Source: Pseudoalteromonas sp. 0303 (lineage in GTDB: Bacteria > Pseudomonadota > Gammaproteobacteria > Enterobacterales > Alteromonadaceae). Taken from it: a DNA stretch of 64,000 nucleotides. Made by a program: the position numbers and the translations under genes. Numbering within the stretch: position 1 is the stretch's first letter; the number at the start of each line of letters is the position of its first letter. Below the pieces are notes generated by a model. That model was not told where the DNA came from, ran no database searches, and saw only the letters and a list, made by a program, of their open reading frames with translations. The DNA lies in NCBI RefSeq assembly GCF_013349995.1, contig NZ_JABVXF010000008.1, forward strand, positions 86,513-150,512. Reading direction: 5' to 3'. Below, piece after piece: positions 1-7,904 of this stretch.

Positions 1-1053
1 GCTCAAGGTACATTAGGTGAGATGTTCGGTGTTGTACGTCGTGCAGCTGCTGATGCAATCGGTTCAATCGAAGCATCACTTGTTTCTGCTGAAAAACCAG
101 GGCGTGCTGAAGTACTTCGCTCACTAGCTGCTGCGAAAGAACTTCCAACTGTTCGTGAACTAGAAGAGCTTTGGATTTCTCTTCAAACTGAAATGACTGA
201 GTCAGCTAAAGTTTCAACTTTCGAAACTGAAGTTGCAGGTCTTGACGGTTCTTCTTCTGTTAAGAAAGTAACTCGTATCGGTAACTTCAACTTAGTAACT
301 GACGACGGTTATTTAATCTACTCTCCAGAAACTAAAGCGATTCAACCTCTAGGTAAGCAACCTGATAGCTACATCTTAGCTGGTATCAGCGATTTAGAAG
401 GTACTTCTGCAGATAACTATGCTGGCGTATACATCGACCCGACTCGTGGCGCGATCTTACGTATCAACACGCAGAAGAAATCACTAATGGAATACTACGA
501 GCAAGGTGCTGAAGTAGGTTACATAATCACATTACTATTAATTGTTGGTCTACTTATCTTCATCGTTCGTTTCATTGATCTTGCGCTTACTAGCACTAAG
601 ATTAAGAGCCAGCTTAAAAACCTTTCTACTCCGAATACAAACAACCCACTGGGTCGTATTCTTAAGGTTTACGCTGACAACAAGAATCAAGACGTTGAAA
701 ACCTTGAGCTTAAACTTGACGAAGCAATCCTACGTGAAACGCCTCGCATCGAAGCTGGTATCAACATCATCAAGATCTTGGCAGCAATCGCTCCATTACT
801 AGGTCTACTAGGTACGGTAATCGGTATGATCCTTACGTTCCAAACAATCACATTGTTCGGTACAGGTGATCCGAAGATCATGGCTGGTAATATCTCTCTA
901 GCACTTGTTACTACAGCGTTAGGTCTAATTGCAGCTCTACCACTTATCCTACTTCACTCAATTGTTGCGGGTCGTAGTAAGTCGGTTCTACATGTCCTTG
1001 ATGAGCAAAGCGCTGGTATCATCGCTGCTCACGCGGAGAAGGAGAAAGCCTAA
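1..1053 (+). CDS. ttpC: TonB2-system MotA/TolQ/ExbB-like protein (TtpC type), 5' truncated by window edge
   Basis: The reading frame is already open at base 1, so the start lies upstream of the window; 350 codons remain. The first part is soluble and Glu/Lys-rich and would be periplasmic. Then come a membrane segment (VGYIITLLLIVGLLIFIV) and two more in the conserved proton-channel block (IAPLLGLLGTVIGMI, then LALVTTALGLIAALPLI). A long extracytoplasmic domain ahead of an ExbB-like channel is the hallmark of TtpC, a component of the Vibrio/Alteromonadales TonB2 complex that energises outer-membrane transport from the proton gradient. The following exbB2, exbD2, tonB2 and TPR genes are in the same order as in Vibrio. 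The stop overlaps the exbB2 start (TAATG). The family is usually about 450 residues, so roughly 100 are missing here. Confidence 0.88.
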   Translation, partial: AQGTLGEMFGVVRRAAADAIGSIEASLVSAEKPGRAEVLRSLAAAKELPTVRELEELWISLQTEMTESAKVSTFETEVAGLDGSSSVKKVTRIGNFNLVTDDGYLIYSPETKAIQPLGKQPDSYILAGISDLEGTSADNYAGVYIDPTRGAILRINTQKKSLMEYYEQGAEVGYIITLLLIVGLLIFIVRFIDLALTSTKIKSQLKNLSTPNTNNPLGRILKVYADNKNQDVENLELKLDEAILRETPRIEAGINIIKILAAIAPLLGLLGTVIGMILTFQTITLFGTGDPKIMAGNISLALVTTALGLIAALPLILLHSIVAGRSKSVLHVLDEQSAGIIAAHAEKEKA

Positions 1054-1577
1054 TGCTAGTCCTGATGGAGATCTGGGAATCTATCAGGGATTTTGTTGGC
1101 ACAGGCGGCCAGGTATTATACGTGGTCGCGATAGCACTCTTTCTTATGTGGGTTTTAATGATTGAGCGCTATTGGTTCCTACTAGCTGAGTTTCCTCGTA
1201 TGACGAAGAACATTGTAGCTCAGTGGGATGCCCGCCAAGACACTACGTCTTGGTACGCACACAGAATCCGTGAAGCATGGATTTCTGAAGCGTCTGAAAA
1301 ATTAGATCAGCGTATGTTGTTGATTAAGACATTAGTAGCTGTTTGTCCTTTAATCGGCTTATTAGGTACTGTAACGGGTATGATCGCGGTTTTCGAAACC
1401 ATGGCTACTCAAGGTACTGGTAACGCACGTTTAATGGCATCAGGTATTTCAATGGCAACAATCCCAACAATGGCTGGAATGGTTGCGGCACTATCTGGAG
1501 TATTCTTTAGCTCACGTCTAGAAGCGAGAGCGAGAATGGCGAAAGCTAAACTTGTAGATAGCATGCCTCATCACTAG
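1053..1577 (+). CDS. exbB2: TonB2-system proton channel ExbB2
   Basis: This 174-residue MotA/TolQ/ExbB protein is the proton-channel subunit that powers TonB in the inner membrane. It has an N-terminal membrane helix (residues about 15-35, VLYVVAIALFLMWVLMI). Two more follow in the conserved block containing VCPLIGLLGTVTGMI and the C-terminal MATIPTMAGMVAALSGVFF. The size suits the short ExbB2 class. The start shares one base with the ttpC stop, which implies translational coupling. A second in-frame ATG at 1065 (MEIWESIRDF) is an equally plausible start. Next to ttpC and exbD2 the role is hardly in doubt, though on sequence alone TolQ is related. Confidence 0.9.
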   Translation: MLVLMEIWESIRDFVGTGGQVLYVVAIALFLMWVLMIERYWFLLAEFPRMTKNIVAQWDARQDTTSWYAHRIREAWISEASEKLDQRMLLIKTLVAVCPLIGLLGTVTGMIAVFETMATQGTGNARLMASGISMATIPTMAGMVAALSGVFFSSRLEARARMAKAKLVDSMPHH

Positions 1578-1591
1578 AGAGAGAATTAAAT

Positions 1592-1996
1592 ATGGCACGT
1601 AAACAACGTTTTCGTGAAGAAGAAGAAGCAGCGGTTGACATGACGCCAATGCTTGACATCGTATTTATCATGCTTATTTTCTTTATCGTAACTACATCGT
1701 TCGTTAAAGAGGCTGGTATCGAAGTCAATAAACCTAAAGCAGCTGCAGCTACGAAGCAAAAAAATGCAAACATTTTTGTTGCTATCCGCGCTGACGGTGC
1801 GATCTGGATTGATAAACAACAAGTAGACGTTGAGCGTGTATCAGCTAAACTTGAAAGTTTATTAGCAGAACAACCTACTGAAGTTGTAATTTTGCAAGCT
1901 GATAAAGAAGCAAAACACGGCGTAGTAGTTAAAGTTATGGACCAGATCAAAGCGACGGGTGATAACCTTAAAATTTCAATAGCTGGAGATCAGTAA
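1592..1996 (+). CDS. exbD2: TonB2-system protein ExbD2
   Basis: This is the 134-residue ExbD/TolR partner of the ExbB channel. A basic cytoplasmic N-terminus leads into one membrane helix (MLDIVFIMLIFFIVTTSFV). The helix is preceded by VDMTPMLD, whose Asp is the conserved proton-translocating residue of the family. A periplasmic domain of about 85 residues follows. The gene starts 14 bases after exbB2 and its stop overlaps the tonB2 ATG by one base, so it lies inside the tonB2 operon. Normal length for the family. Confidence 0.92.
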   Translation: MARKQRFREEEEAAVDMTPMLDIVFIMLIFFIVTTSFVKEAGIEVNKPKAAAATKQKNANIFVAIRADGAIWIDKQQVDVERVSAKLESLLAEQPTEVVILQADKEAKHGVVVKVMDQIKATGDNLKISIAGDQ

Positions 1997-2613
1997 TGAT
2001 TCGTTTTCTGTTTTCACTGATTGCAGGTGGGGCAGTTACTTTCGGCTTGTTCTACTTCATGGCGTACCTCATCTCCGGTGGAGCTGACCGTGCGACTGAA
2101 CAAAAAGAACAGATCGTAGTCGAAATTATGACGAATCCGCCTGAATCTAAGGTGCAGGAGAGGAAGCGTGTTCCGCCTCCGCCTCCGCCACCGCCAAAGC
2201 AGCCGCCTAAGCCGCAGCCGCCTCAGCCGGAAAACAGCAACCCGAACACTGGTGGTTTGTCATTTAATATGCCAAGCATCGATGTGGGTAGCACAGCTGG
2301 TGGCCTAAGTGGTCCAGGTGCATTTGGACGTGATGGTGACGCGACACCTATCGTTCGTATTGAACCAAAATACCCTACGCAAGCAGCGCGTGATGGTAAA
2401 GAAGGTTGGGTACAACTTTCATTCACTATCAATGAAGTGGGTGGTGTAGAAGATGTTGAAGTGATCGACGCAGATCCTAAACGTATCTTCGACCGCGAAG
2501 CTAAACGTGCGCTACGTAAGTGGAAATACCGTCCGAAAATCATCGATGGTAAACCACAGAAGCAATTTGGTCTTCAAGTACAATTAGACTTTAAACTTAA
2601 CCAAGGCAACTAA
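1996..2613 (+). CDS. tonB2: TonB2 energy transducer
   Basis: TonB-family protein of 205 residues that carries energy from ExbB/ExbD to outer-membrane TonB-dependent receptors. It shows an N-terminal membrane anchor (residues 4-26), then a periplasm-spanning proline tract with eight consecutive prolines at about residues 61-68 followed by KQPPKPQPPQPE. A C-terminal TonB domain (about residues 115-200) contains the YPTQAARDGKEGWVQLSFT and ALRKWKYRPKI motifs. The short size fits the TonB2 class. It is fully embedded in the operon, with 11 bases to the next gene, whose AAGGAGG ribosome site overlaps this gene's end. Confidence 0.93.
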   Translation: MIRFLFSLIAGGAVTFGLFYFMAYLISGGADRATEQKEQIVVEIMTNPPESKVQERKRVPPPPPPPPKQPPKPQPPQPENSNPNTGGLSFNMPSIDVGSTAGGLSGPGAFGRDGDATPIVRIEPKYPTQAARDGKEGWVQLSFTINEVGGVEDVEVIDADPKRIFDREAKRALRKWKYRPKIIDGKPQKQFGLQVQLDFKLNQGN

Positions 2614-2624
2614 GGAGGCGAGTA

Positions 2625-3884
2625 ATGAGAAATTTATCTAAAGTAACTGCACTTGCGCTTCTTATGTCTCTATCAGGTGTAGCTTTCACTGCACCTGCTT
2701 TAGCGGCGCCAGATTACGCGAAGATTGAAGCGCGTAAAAAAGCAAAAACTAAAGTTATGGGCGAGCGCGTTGGTAAGAAAGTTATTAAAGCGTTTGACTT
2801 GTACAATGAAGATAAGCTTGATGAAGCGATTGCACTACTTAAAGAAATTGATCCTTCAGATGATTTCGATAAGGCAACAGTTGATCGTTACTTAGGTCAA
2901 ATGTACGCTCAAAAAGAGCAGTACCAATTGGCTATTAAGCACATCTCAGCGGCAGTTAAACCTGACGTTTTAAACTTTGCTGACCAAGAGCAAGGCTTAA
3001 AACTTCTAGGTGATATGTACGCGGGTACTGAGCAATATGCAAAAGCAAAAGAAGCTTATGCATCTTGGATGGACTTCACAGGTGAGGAAGACGACAAAGT
3101 TTATACACGTATTGCGCAAGCAAACTACGAGTTAAAACTTTACAAAGACGTACTTCCTGCTGCAGACAAAGCAATCGAATTGGCAAAAGAACCTGCTAAA
3201 GCTTCTTACCAATTAAAGCTAGCTGCCTATTTTGAACTTAAACAGTACAAAAACATGGTAGAAGTAGCTGAAGAGATTGTTCGTGTTTGGCCTGAAGACA
3301 AAAAAGCCTGGGTTGGTTTAGGTAAATACTACCTACAAACCGAAGACTTCAAGAAAGGTCTAGCGACCATGGAAGTTGCCTACAAAAATGGCTATTTTGA
3401 AAACGAAGTTGAATACAAAGTACTCTCTAACTTCTATTCGTTAAATGATATTCCTTACAAAGCAGCAGTCGTGCTTGAAAAGGCAATCAACGAAGAAAAA
3501 GTTAAGCGTAACAAGCAAAATATCAGTGCAGTGGCATCTAACTACCACCGTTCTAAAGATATTGAAAAAGCAGCTAAATACTATGAAGAAGCGGCTAAAT
3601 TTGATGACGATGCAGAGCTTTATCGCAAAGCTGGTTCATTACTTTTACAATCGCAAAACTATAGTGCAGCCGTTGTTCGTTTGAACAAGGCATTAGAGCT
3701 AGGTTCTGACAAAAAAGGAACTATCTACTCTGATTTAGCTGAAGCTTACTACTACCAAGAGAAGTACAAGCAAGCTTACAACGCTATCACTAAAGCAATG
3801 GATGATCCGCGCACGCGTCGTTTCGCGAAGAGCTGGTCAACCTTCATCAAAGATAAAGCCGCTCGTAACGGTGTAAAAATCTAA
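2625..3884 (+). CDS. Periplasmic TPR protein of the TonB2 operon
   Basis: A 419-residue protein with an N-terminal signal peptide (cleavage likely after APALA, about residue 27). The rest is almost entirely tetratricopeptide repeats: many helix pairs with patterns such as YAKAKEAYASW and AKYYEEAAKF from residue 55 on. TPR proteins scaffold protein complexes. A homologous TPR protein closes the tonB2 operon in Vibrio, where it is reported to assist TonB2-dependent transport. The gene follows tonB2 by 11 bases with a strong AAGGAGG site and is followed by a terminator, so it is the last gene of the operon. Its exact molecular role is not visible from sequence. Confidence 0.85.
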   Translation: MRNLSKVTALALLMSLSGVAFTAPALAAPDYAKIEARKKAKTKVMGERVGKKVIKAFDLYNEDKLDEAIALLKEIDPSDDFDKATVDRYLGQMYAQKEQYQLAIKHISAAVKPDVLNFADQEQGLKLLGDMYAGTEQYAKAKEAYASWMDFTGEEDDKVYTRIAQANYELKLYKDVLPAADKAIELAKEPAKASYQLKLAAYFELKQYKNMVEVAEEIVRVWPEDKKAWVGLGKYYLQTEDFKKGLATMEVAYKNGYFENEVEYKVLSNFYSLNDIPYKAAVVLEKAINEEKVKRNKQNISAVASNYHRSKDIEKAAKYYEEAAKFDDDAELYRKAGSLLLQSQNYSAAVVRLNKALELGSDKKGTIYSDLAEAYYYQEKYKQAYNAITKAMDDPRTRRFAKSWSTFIKDKAARNGVKI

Positions 3885-3902
3885 TTGATGTTGTTTTAAA
3901 CT

Positions 3903-3927
3903 AAAAAGCCCCTCTGGGGCTTTTTTT
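3903..3927 (+). terminator. Rho-independent terminator of the tonB2 operon
   Basis: A GCCCC/GGGGC stem with a short TCT loop, preceded by five A and followed by seven T, 19 bases after the TPR gene stop. Confidence 0.92.
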
Positions 3928-3940
3928 ATGGAATTTTAAA

Positions 3941-4945
3941 ATGCTAAGACAGATCGTATTATTAGTTGTCGCAAGTGTGATGCTGATAGCTTGCTCTGAG
4001 CAAACATCAGGTTTCAAAACGTTTAGTGAAGGGCAGCAAGCGCTGCAAACTATTAATAATTTATTATCGACTCAAGAACAGCAAAGTGAAGCTGCTAGCT
4101 GGCCTTTCTCAGAAAGTTATTTGCAAGCGCGTCATCAAGCTTATCAAGGACTAAAAGCGACTAAGTTAGATGTGTCACAACAGGCGCAATTAAATTATTT
4201 AATTATTGCTGAGCGTTATCCTGAGCGTTACTTTGTATGGCCTGTACAACGTGATGTTATTAGCCAAGCTCGTTCATTAGATGACTACTCAGAAAATGCA
4301 CTAGCTAACTGGCTAGAGTTAGTTGAAACACAGTTAATTGCAGCTGAGCAAAGCAATCTGAAATTAAATAAAATCGAATTAACGCTTTTACATAATATGG
4401 TCAAATCGTACCTTGATAATAGCGATGACAGTGTACAAGCAGCACTAAACAAACTTAATCAATATTTAACTCAGTATAAACCGCGTACAAAACTTGGTTT
4501 AGTTGGTTTGGCAAACGGTAAAGATTGGTATCAAAGTAAACTTAATTACTTTAGTGGTGAAACTAAGCCACCTTTAAATTGGTTAAGTGAGATACAGGCT
4601 TCGTTAAAGCAATCGCAGAGTGCAGATTTTGTATTACCTGTATCAGACTCTCACGCTAAACCATTAGTAATGAATTATTTTGTAGAAAATCATCAGCGCA
4701 CAGGCCTTGATTGGCAACTTGATTATCTCGACCCGCTCAAAAGTAAGCGTAAATTAACACAAGGCGAGCAATACTTTTGGCAAGTTATGATGGAAACTGA
4801 CTTAGGTATTCATTATCACACGTGGAGTGAACAGCAAGCACGTGTTAACTTGATGAAGCGTTTAGGTGTAGATCAGCAGCAAGCTGATTGGTTAATTGAG
4901 GATATCGTGCTTTATCCTGCGATGAGTTTTATTTTTATAAATTAG
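3941..4945 (+). CDS. Lipoprotein, divergent DUF885-like
   Basis: A 334-residue lipoprotein: the N-terminal hydrophobic stretch ends in the lipobox LIAC (Cys18). Two regions resemble DUF885 proteins: GLANGKDWYQSKLNYFSG at about residues 188-205, and a C-terminal DLGIHYHTWSEQQAR...VLYPAMSF segment matching the family's D-G-H...W-S...QA...P signature. The metal-binding HExxxGHH-type motif that DUF885 enzymes carry between these regions is not visible. This may therefore be a non-catalytic relative, or my assignment may be wrong. The gene starts only 14 bases beyond the tonB2-operon terminator and probably has its own promoter within or upstream of it. Confidence 0.5.
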   Translation: MLRQIVLLVVASVMLIACSEQTSGFKTFSEGQQALQTINNLLSTQEQQSEAASWPFSESYLQARHQAYQGLKATKLDVSQQAQLNYLIIAERYPERYFVWPVQRDVISQARSLDDYSENALANWLELVETQLIAAEQSNLKLNKIELTLLHNMVKSYLDNSDDSVQAALNKLNQYLTQYKPRTKLGLVGLANGKDWYQSKLNYFSGETKPPLNWLSEIQASLKQSQSADFVLPVSDSHAKPLVMNYFVENHQRTGLDWQLDYLDPLKSKRKLTQGEQYFWQVMMETDLGIHYHTWSEQQARVNLMKRLGVDQQQADWLIEDIVLYPAMSFIFIN

Positions 4946-4959
4946 TACAGCGCTGCGCT

Positions 4960-5295
4960 CTATGGAGCGCAACGTCGACAGCGTTGGCTTGCAGGATCTG
5001 CAAGTAAACGTTCGTCATCAATTTTTTCTTCACAATCACAGCAATAGCCATACTGCCCAATATCGATTTGGCATAGTGCTGCTTCTAACTTTTCTATTCG
5101 AGCAATCAATATTTGATACTCAGAACCGAGATTATTTGCTGTCAGCTCTAACCAGTCTGAAGGGGGATTATCCTTGAGTTGCGATAGCAGTTGCTGATGA
5201 TAGGCTTGATCAGAATTAGCCAGCATATCGAGTAAACGTTGTCTAACCTGCGCAAGTTCCGCAGATAACTTTGTTTGAATTTCAGTATTGTTCAT
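4960..5295 (-). CDS. DksA/TraR-family C4 zinc-finger protein
   Basis: A small 111-residue protein. The N-terminal two thirds are helical and charged, and the C-terminus carries the DksA/TraR zinc finger: YCCDCEEKI, then a spacer with ERLLADPASQ, then RCRRC. It is shorter than DksA (about 150 residues) but longer than TraR, like many accessory DksA-like proteins that bind the RNA polymerase secondary channel. The acidic tip residues of DksA are not obvious here, so a direct ppGpp-type role is uncertain. It lies downstream of dusC on the same strand, 51 bases away. Similarity to YbiI/YocK-type proteins is an alternative. Confidence 0.75.
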   Translation of the reverse strand: MNNTEIQTKLSAELAQVRQRLLDMLANSDQAYHQQLLSQLKDNPPSDWLELTANNLGSEYQILIARIEKLEAALCQIDIGQYGYCCDCEEKIDDERLLADPASQRCRRCAP

Positions 5296-5346
5296 CGCTT
5301 TTCTTCCAAGTGGGCAATACTAGTATTATCAAACAAAATCGATTGG

Positions 5347-6324
5347 CTAATTATGATTTGTATCAATACTCGGCGCTTTCGCGTACTTTCTTAGTACATC
5401 TGCAACTTCATCTTTGGCTTTTAAGCGGCGGATCTCATCAAAAAGTGCGTTAGCTTGTGGGTATTGGCGTTTTAAATAGCCGAGCCACTGTTTAGTACGA
5501 GAAGCAAAATACTTTTCACATTTGCTCTCGTCTTGATGCATAGATGAATGAATAATGTGGTATATCACATGCTCCCATAACATCGGAGTGTAATGCTCGT
5601 TTTCTGCATGAGATTTTATTTGTTTTGCTAAATCAGGCATCGCTAATGCACCACGACCAAGCATTAGGTCTTGGCAATGACTGCGCTTTTGACAAAGCAT
5701 GGCATCTTCAACTTGCCAAATTTCGCCGTTAGCAACGACCGAAATATTTTTATCTTTGATCAATGGGGGGATTTTTTCCCAATATGCCGGTGGGTTGTAA
5801 CCATCTCTTTTAGTTCTGGCATGAATAGCAAGACTTGAAGCACCCGCGCTAACAACAGCATCAACAATTTCTTGGCTATTACTATCATCATCAAAACCAA
5901 GCCTAATTTTGGCACTAACTTCATGGCAAGGATCAACAGCATCACGTACGGCTTTAATAATTTCGTACATGTGCTCAGGGTCTTTTAACAGTACCGCACC
6001 ACCTTTACTTTTGTTCACTGTTTTAGCAGGGCAACCAAAATTTAAGTCGATGCCATGGGAGCCTAGGCGTATTGCTTTAACAGCATTTGCTGCCAAAGCA
6101 TCGGCAACTTGACCTAGCAACTGAATACGCACTGGCGTACCTGCACGGGTATAGCCACCTGTTTTTAGCTCAGGACAATAGCGATGAAACACGCGTTCGG
6201 GCAGTGTGTCTTCAACGACACGAACAAACTCTGTTACGCATAAATCAAATCCACCTAAATCAGTTAGGAGTTGTCGCATTTTAAAATCCACAACGCCTTC
6301 CATCGGTGCTAAAACTAGTCGCAT
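5347..6324 (-). CDS. dusC: tRNA-dihydrouridine(16) synthase DusC
   Basis: FMN-dependent enzyme that reduces a specific uridine (position 16 for DusC) in tRNA to dihydrouridine. The 325-residue protein begins LVLAPMEGVVDFKMRQLL and continues DLCVTEFVRV, the DusC version of the family signature. Also present are the FMN-binding and substrate segments QLLGQ, and LNFGCPAKTVNKSKGGAVLL with the catalytic Cys. NGEIW and LGRGAL sit near the phosphate site. The length matches E. coli DusC (about 315). The start is the ATG placing the MRLVLAPMEG motif at the N-terminus, as in characterised DusC. Confidence 0.93.
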   Translation of the reverse strand: MRLVLAPMEGVVDFKMRQLLTDLGGFDLCVTEFVRVVEDTLPERVFHRYCPELKTGGYTRAGTPVRIQLLGQVADALAANAVKAIRLGSHGIDLNFGCPAKTVNKSKGGAVLLKDPEHMYEIIKAVRDAVDPCHEVSAKIRLGFDDDSNSQEIVDAVVSAGASSLAIHARTKRDGYNPPAYWEKIPPLIKDKNISVVANGEIWQVEDAMLCQKRSHCQDLMLGRGALAMPDLAKQIKSHAENEHYTPMLWEHVIYHIIHSSMHQDESKCEKYFASRTKQWLGYLKRQYPQANALFDEIRRLKAKDEVADVLRKYAKAPSIDTNHN

Positions 6325-6497
6325 GATACCTGTTAACTCATCAAAAATTAGGACGCGTATTCTAGCTGTTCTGGATTGTTTTATAAATCGTAATTTGCAT
6401 TCTTGGCACTTTCAGAAAATAATTATAAAAATTTTGAAAGTAATTTTTAGTTCTCGGGTCTTGTTTAATAACCCTTTATAAAAAAGAGAGTCATCGA

Positions 6498-6986
6498 ATG
6501 AACACAGTTAAGAAAAATTCAATTGCATTAACATTAGGTGCGGTTGTAGTAGGTGCGTCAAGTTTTGCTGCCACAGATGCCAGTGCAAATCCATTTGAAT
6601 TTCAGCAAATGCAAGCAGGCTATCAACTAGATGCCGCAGAAGGTAAATGTGGTGAAGGTAAATGTGGCGGCGATAAAAAAGCTGAAAAAGAAGGCAAATG
6701 TGGCGAAGGTAAATGCGGCGCAGACAAAAAAGCAGCTAAAGAAGGCAAGTGCGGCGAAGGTAAATGCGGCGCAGACAAAAAAGCTGCTAAAGAAGGCAAG
6801 TGCGGTGAAGGTAAATGCGGCGCAGACAAAAAAGCAGCTAAAGAAGGTAAGTGCGGCGAAGGTAAATGTGGCGCAGACAAAAAAGCGGCTAAAGAAGGCA
6901 AGTTCGGCGAAGGTAAATGTGGCGCAGACAAAAAGAAAGCTAAAGAAGGTAAGTGTGGCGAAGGTAAATGTGGTTCTAACCACTAA
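6498..6986 (+). CDS. hvfA: HvfA-like Cys-repeat RiPP precursor (copper-binding metallophore)
   Basis: A 162-residue secreted precursor. Residues 1-30 form a signal peptide (ALTLGAVVVGASSFA then DASA). Residues 31-47 (NPFEFQQMQAGYQLDAA) are a short conserved linker. From residue 48 there are seven copies of a 17-residue repeat built on EGKCGEGKCGADKKAAK, giving 14 EGK-x-G pentapeptides; 13 have Cys and one has Phe at residue 136. In Haemophilus HvfA, EGKCG cysteines are converted by the iron enzyme HvfB/HvfC to oxazolone/thioamide groups that bind copper. The same partner genes follow here, so a modified periplasmic copper-binding peptide is the best reading. A terminator-like hairpin lies just after the gene. 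The upstream ribosome site is AAGAGAG. Confidence 0.9.
   Translation: MNTVKKNSIALTLGAVVVGASSFAATDASANPFEFQQMQAGYQLDAAEGKCGEGKCGGDKKAEKEGKCGEGKCGADKKAAKEGKCGEGKCGADKKAAKEGKCGEGKCGADKKAAKEGKCGEGKCGADKKAAKEGKFGEGKCGADKKKAKEGKCGEGKCGSNH
6639..6983 (+). repeat. Tandem 51-bp coding repeats in the RiPP precursor
   Basis: Six full 51-bp units and one 36-bp partial unit, starting at 6639, 6690, 6741, 6792, 6843, 6894 and 6945, encode the Cys repeats. The inner units are nearly identical at the DNA level, differing mostly at wobble bases. The sixth unit carries TTC instead of TGC at 6903-6905. Such an array can change copy number by recombination or slippage. Confidence 0.95.
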
Positions 6987-7003
6987 ACGCTCATTTAGCT
7001 TTT

Positions 7004-7027
7004 AAAAGGGCCGTAAAGGCCCTTTTT
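7004..7027 (+). terminator. Terminator or attenuator between precursor and maturation genes
   Basis: GGGCC/GGCCC stem flanked by AAAA and TTTTT, loop GTAAA. It sits 17 bases after the precursor stop and 13 bases before the start of the DUF692 gene, with the latter's AGGAGG site immediately beyond. Partial readthrough would give much precursor and little enzyme. Confidence 0.85.
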
Positions 7028-7040
7028 AGTAGGAGGTAGT

Positions 7041-7904
7041 ATGTTAAAAGAATCAGTAGCTGATTTTGGGCAGGTTGGTTTAGGTTTGCGCCGAGAAATG
7101 CTTGATGAAATGCTCATTGATGTTCCAAAACCCATTGAGTTTTTAGAAGTTGCACCAGAAAATTGGCTCAAACTAGGCGGGCGTTTTGGAAAACAATTTA
7201 AACAGCTTACCGAACAACATGCCTTTGTATGCCATGGTTTATCGTTATCGATTGGCTCACCTGCAGCGCTTGATATTGACTTTGTGCAATCGCTAAAAAC
7301 TTTCTTTAAAGAGCATAATATTCGTTTATTCAGCGAACACTTAAGCTACTGCTCGGGCGAAGGGCATATGTACGATTTAATGCCTATTCCTTTTACTGAA
7401 GATGCAATTAAACATGTGGCCTCTCGTATTAGGCAAGTACAAGATATTCTAGAGCAGCCAATTGCCATCGAAAATGTCTCTTACTATGGCGCGCCCGGCC
7501 AGCAAATGACAGAACTTGAATTTACCAATGCTGTTTTAGAAGAAGCGGATTGTAAACTACTGCTCGACGTGAATAACATTTACGTTAATTCGATTAATCA
7601 TGGTTACGACGCAGAGCAATTCCTAGCTGCGTTACCAACAAAACGTATTGCCTATGGGCATGTTGCGGGCCACTACACTGAGGCAGAGGATTTACTGGTT
7701 GATACCCATGGTGCGCCAGTTATCGATCCTGTTTGGCAATTACTTGAAAAAGCTTATGAAGTTCATGGGGTATTTCCCACTTTGTTAGAACGAGATTTTA
7801 ATATCCCTCCTATGAGTGAGTTATTAGCTGAACTGAAAACCATTGAAGCACTACAGCAAACAGCCAACAAACAAAACCAAGCAAGGGTGAAACACAGTGC
7901 CTAA
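7041..7904 (+). CDS. hvfB: DUF692 multinuclear iron oxygenase (HvfB-like)
   Basis: This 287-residue TIM-barrel protein belongs to the DUF692/MNIO family (MbnB relatives), iron enzymes that oxidise cysteines in peptide precursors. The recognisable metal-ligand segments run in order: CHGLSLSIG (His65), RLFSEHLSY, IAIENVSYY, LLLDVNNIYVN, YGHVAGH, VDTHGAP and LLERDFNIP. The N-terminal VGLGLRREMLDEML and FLEVAPENW motifs are typical of the subfamily paired with Cys-repeat precursors. It lies downstream of the precursor behind an attenuator-like hairpin. It overlaps the DUF2063 partner gene by 8 bases, so the two are almost certainly translated together. Confidence 0.92.
   Translation: MLKESVADFGQVGLGLRREMLDEMLIDVPKPIEFLEVAPENWLKLGGRFGKQFKQLTEQHAFVCHGLSLSIGSPAALDIDFVQSLKTFFKEHNIRLFSEHLSYCSGEGHMYDLMPIPFTEDAIKHVASRIRQVQDILEQPIAIENVSYYGAPGQQMTELEFTNAVLEEADCKLLLDVNNIYVNSINHGYDAEQFLAALPTKRIAYGHVAGHYTEAEDLLVDTHGAPVIDPVWQLLEKAYEVHGVFPTLLERDFNIPPMSELLAELKTIEALQQTANKQNQARVKHSA

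Noticed and set aside
6623..6983. Long open frames on the minus strand and in frame +1 across the Cys-repeat gene
   Set aside because: They arise from the 51-bp repeats, which keep all frames open. Only the plus-strand frame has a signal peptide, ribosome site and known family.
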